Shown here: one piece after another, positions 61,416-64,000 of the stretch
Numbering within the stretch: the stretch's first letter is position 1
How the letters are laid out: each line of letters opens with the position of its first letter
From: Filomicrobium sp.
GTDB lineage: Bacteria > Pseudomonadota > Alphaproteobacteria > Rhizobiales > Hyphomicrobiaceae
Assembly (NCBI GenBank): GCA_017792465.1
Contig: CP051234.1
Span: 4,406,905 to 4,470,904 of the forward strand
Reading direction: 5' to 3'
Length of the DNA: 64,000 nt
Translations under genes and position numbers: made by a program
Notes under the pieces: generated by a model
Told to the model about the DNA's origin: nothing
Database searches by the model: none
What the model saw: only the letters and a program-made list of their open reading frames with translations

Positions 61416-61849
61416 GTCGTACTTCTAGCCAACTGTTCGGCACTCGGTAGGCTCTTGTGTCGCGGGTCGAAATCTGCAACATTGCGAAAAAGGTCAGCAA
61501 CTCTGTCCTTTCTTCGTCCATTTCGGCAAGACCGCAGCCAAGGCACCGGTTAGCTTTGCGCGCAGGGCGGACTTGGCTCCTCGCGTCGATGCGGAATGTT
61601 TGTTGGGATCGCCTCGAAGCCCAGGCATTGCGAATTTGCGCGCAGGGCTTGTCAGTCCGAAAAATCGTGCGAGGCTGAAGGACGAAGAAGGATGGCTGCA
61701 GCGCTCTGTCAGGTTCTGTTGGTCCAGCGGACGGGCGAACAGGTTTTGATTGATCTGCAGGAGACGTTGCCTCCAAAATCGCCAGCGGTTTTGGTTGAAC
61801 TTTGGTTTATATGCAATTTGGCTTTTGGCCATCGGCACAGGGTTGGGAA
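61416..61849. other. gltB upstream region with a direct repeat
   Basis: No supported gene in 434 bases. The 14-mer TTTGCGCGCAGGGC occurs at 61555-61568 and again at 61635-61648, 80 bases apart, possibly regulator sites for gltB. Confidence 0.35.
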
Positions 61850-64000
61850 ATGACGAGGAACGGCAAGTCTATCGATCTTGGTATTGTTGAGCGTCAGGTT
61901 GGACGCCCAAAAGCCCAGGGTTTGTTCGATCCTGACCGGGAGTTTGATGCCTGCGGCGTCGGCTTCATTGCCGATATGAAGGGCCGCAAGTCGCACAAAA
62001 TCGTGCAAAGTGCGCTGCACATCCTGGAAAACCTGGAGCACCGCGGTGCCGTCGGCGCGGATCCGCTGGCTGGCGATGGCGCCGGTGTCCTTGTGCAGAT
62101 TCCGCATGCCTTCTTGGCTCAGGAGTGCCAGGTCAACGGATTTTCGCTGCCGCAGCCGGGCAATTATGCGGTCGGTTTCGTGTTCATGCCGCGCGAGCAG
62201 CGCCTGCGCGATAACTGTGAGACGATCTGGAAGCGTATCGTTGCCGAAGAAGGCCTGCGGCTGGTCGGCTGGCGGACCGTTCCGGTCGACAACTCATCTT
62301 TGTCGGAGATGGTGATCGAGACCGAGCCGGTTCATCGGCAGGTGTTCATCGGGCGTGGTGATTTCAAAGGCGACCAGGACGCTTTCGAGCGCAAGCTGTT
62401 CGTTGTTCGCAAGCGGGTTTCGAACGCCGTACGCGCGGAATACAAGAACCGCAATATCGGGCACTACACCGTTTCCTTGTCGACGCGCACGATCGTCTAC
62501 AAGGGGATGTTCCTGTCCTATCAGGTGAAGGCCTATTACAGGGACTTGAGCGATCCGCGCTTTACCAGTGCGCTTGCAGTCGTTCACCAGCGCTTTTCAA
62601 CGAACACCTTCCCGTCGTGGCCACTGGCGCATCCGTTCCGCATGGTTGCCCATAACGGTGAAATCAACACGTTGCGGGGTAACGTCAACTGGATGGCGGC
62701 ACGTCAGGCGTCAGTCTCTACGCCGCTGTTTGGTGATGACATTACCAAGCTGTGGCCGATCTCCTATGACGGCCAGTCTGATACGGCCTGTTTCGACAAC
62801 GCGCTCGAATTCCTGACCATGGGCGGCTATTCGCTGTCGCATGCCGCGATGATGCTCATTCCGGAAGCCTGGGCCGGCAATCCGCTGATGGATCGCGAAC
62901 GTCGCGCATTTTATGAGTATCACGCGGCGATGATGGAGCCGTGGGACGGTCCGGCTGCGGTGGCGTTTACCGACGGCCGACAGATCGGCGCGACGCTCGA
63001 CCGTAACGGTTTGCGTCCGGCGCGCTATCTCGTCACCAAGGACGATATCGTCATCATGTCTTCTGAATCGGGCGTTCTGCCGGTGAAGGAAGAAGACATC
63101 GTGCAGAAGTGGCGCTTGCAGCCTGGCAAGATGCTGCTCATCGACCTTGAGAAGGGCTGCATCATCTCGGATGAGGAACTCAAAGCCGAGATCGCCGCCA
63201 GCCATCCTTATGAGCGCTGGCTGCAAAGTTCGCAGATTCAGGTGTGCGACCTGCCGTTGCCGGCGGCGTCGAGCCTTCCGTCTTCCAGCAACCTGTCGCT
63301 TCTCGATGTCCAGCAGGCCTTCGGCTATACGCAGGAGAGCGTCAAGTTCCTGATGACGCCGATGGCGGAGACCGGTCAGGAAGCGATCGGCTCGATGGGA
63401 ACGGATACGCCGATTTCGGCGCTGTCGTCGCGTTCCAAGCTGCTGCACACCTACTTCAAGCAGAACTTCGCCCAGGTGACGAACCCGCCGATCGACTCGA
63501 TCCGCGAGGAACTCGTCATGAGCCTCGTGTCGTTCATCGGGCCGCGGCCGAACATCCTCGATCTGGAAGGGACGTCCAAGCACAAACGGCTGGAAGTCGA
63601 GCAGCCGATCCTGACCAACAAGGATCTGGAGCGCATCCGCTCGATCGGGCAGGTCAAGGACAACAGCTTCTCGTCGGTGACGATCGACATCACGTATCCC
63701 GCCGAGGGTGGGGTTGCGGCGATGGAGAACGCGCTCGACTGCGTGTGCGCAGAAGCCGAAGAAGCGGTTTTGTCGGGCGAGTACAACATCATCATTCTGT
63801 CCGACCGTGAGATTGGTCCGGATCGCATTCCGGTGCCGTCACTGTTGGCGACGTCGGCGGTCCATCACCACCTGATCCGCGAAGGGTTGCGGACCCGTGT
63901 GGGACTGGTTGTCGAGACGGGCGAGGCCTACGAGGTCAACCAGTTCTGTACTCTTGCGGGCTATGGCGCGGAAGCTATCAACCCGTATCTGGCGTTCCAG
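61850..64000 (+). CDS. gltB: glutamate synthase large subunit, 5' part
   Basis: The first 717 residues of the NADPH glutamate synthase alpha subunit, running off the right edge. After a short leader the mature N-terminal nucleophile lies in FDACGVGFIADMKG; the class II amidotransferase domain continues with LAVVHQRFSTNTFPSWPLAH, RMVAHNGEINTLRGN and ATLDRNGLRPARYLVT. The central domain begins with LEVEQPILTNKDLERI. With GltD it makes glutamate, the acceptor used by the gamma-glutamyl amine pathway at the other end of the window. Confidence 0.95.
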   Translation, partial: MTRNGKSIDLGIVERQVGRPKAQGLFDPDREFDACGVGFIADMKGRKSHKIVQSALHILENLEHRGAVGADPLAGDGAGVLVQIPHAFLAQECQVNGFSLPQPGNYAVGFVFMPREQRLRDNCETIWKRIVAEEGLRLVGWRTVPVDNSSLSEMVIETEPVHRQVFIGRGDFKGDQDAFERKLFVVRKRVSNAVRAEYKNRNIGHYTVSLSTRTIVYKGMFLSYQVKAYYRDLSDPRFTSALAVVHQRFSTNTFPSWPLAHPFRMVAHNGEINTLRGNVNWMAARQASVSTPLFGDDITKLWPISYDGQSDTACFDNALEFLTMGGYSLSHAAMMLIPEAWAGNPLMDRERRAFYEYHAAMMEPWDGPAAVAFTDGRQIGATLDRNGLRPARYLVTKDDIVIMSSESGVLPVKEEDIVQKWRLQPGKMLLIDLEKGCIISDEELKAEIAASHPYERWLQSSQIQVCDLPLPAASSLPSSSNLSLLDVQQAFGYTQESVKFLMTPMAETGQEAIGSMGTDTPISALSSRSKLLHTYFKQNFAQVTNPPIDSIREELVMSLVSFIGPRPNILDLEGTSKHKRLEVEQPILTNKDLERIRSIGQVKDNSFSSVTIDITYPAEGGVAAMENALDCVCAEAEEAVLSGEYNIIILSDREIGPDRIPVPSLLATSAVHHHLIREGLRTRVGLVVETGEAYEVNQFCTLAGYGAEAINPYLAFQ

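Noticed and set aside
62711..63583. Minus-strand frame of 290 codons opposite gltB
   Set aside because: Shadow of gltB; the plus-strand translation is a full-strength glutamate synthase.

Overview
The window looks like chromosome from a methylotrophic alphaproteobacterium, most likely of the order Hyphomicrobiales (Hyphomicrobium-like). The evidence is the high GC content, an N-methylglutamate (NMG) pathway operon for methylamine, an aerobic (cob-type) cobalamin pathway, CpdR, a suhB/mmgR-type small RNA next to hisN, and a ROSE-like leader on an hsp20 gene. No rRNA, CRISPR array, transposase, integrase or phage gene was recognised. All assignments come from reading the sequence; nothing was searched.

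1-12.7 kb, methylated-amine and nitrogen metabolism: the 3' end of gmaS, then mgdABCD (NMG dehydrogenase, related to heterotetrameric sarcosine oxidase). Next come two further glutamine-synthetase-like ligases, a cytochrome P450, a class I glutamine amidotransferase-like protein, an ammonium/methylammonium transporter and a 56-residue membrane protein. The ligase-P450-amidase set has the logic of a gamma-glutamyl-amide pathway for another amine and is the best candidate here for an undescribed system.

12.7-17.2 kb (minus strand): an ATP-dependent DNA ligase with its metallo-beta-lactamase exonuclease partner, an exported glutathione peroxidase and an alpha/beta hydrolase.

17.2-44.5 kb, cobalamin: three cobalamin riboswitches control (i) the btuB receptor and btuFCD-type importer with an unrecognised protein and cobC, (ii) the cobalt transporter cbtBA with a DUF1636 protein and a His-rich periplasmic protein, and (iii) a second DUF1636 protein followed by cobW, cobN and most corrin-ring genes (cobG, H, I, J, L, M, B, A, F). 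cobK, cobQ, cobO and cobD are on the opposite strand. cobS, cobT, cobE, cobP and cobUV are not in the window. Together these genes import B12 or cobalt, insert cobalt and build the ring, probably under B12 feedback.

44.7-64 kb, mostly housekeeping: tRNA-Lys(CTT), a PagL-like lipid A deacylase, a secreted metallo-beta-lactamase-fold protein, a bactofilin with an added CSPG-like domain, mreBCD, leuA with a leucine-rich attenuator leader, a PhzF-family protein, a NUDIX protein, cpdR, an N-formylglutamate amidohydrolase, two tandem small RNAs, hisN, a lysophospholipase-like hydrolase, hsp20 and the 5' part of gltB, which runs off the right edge.
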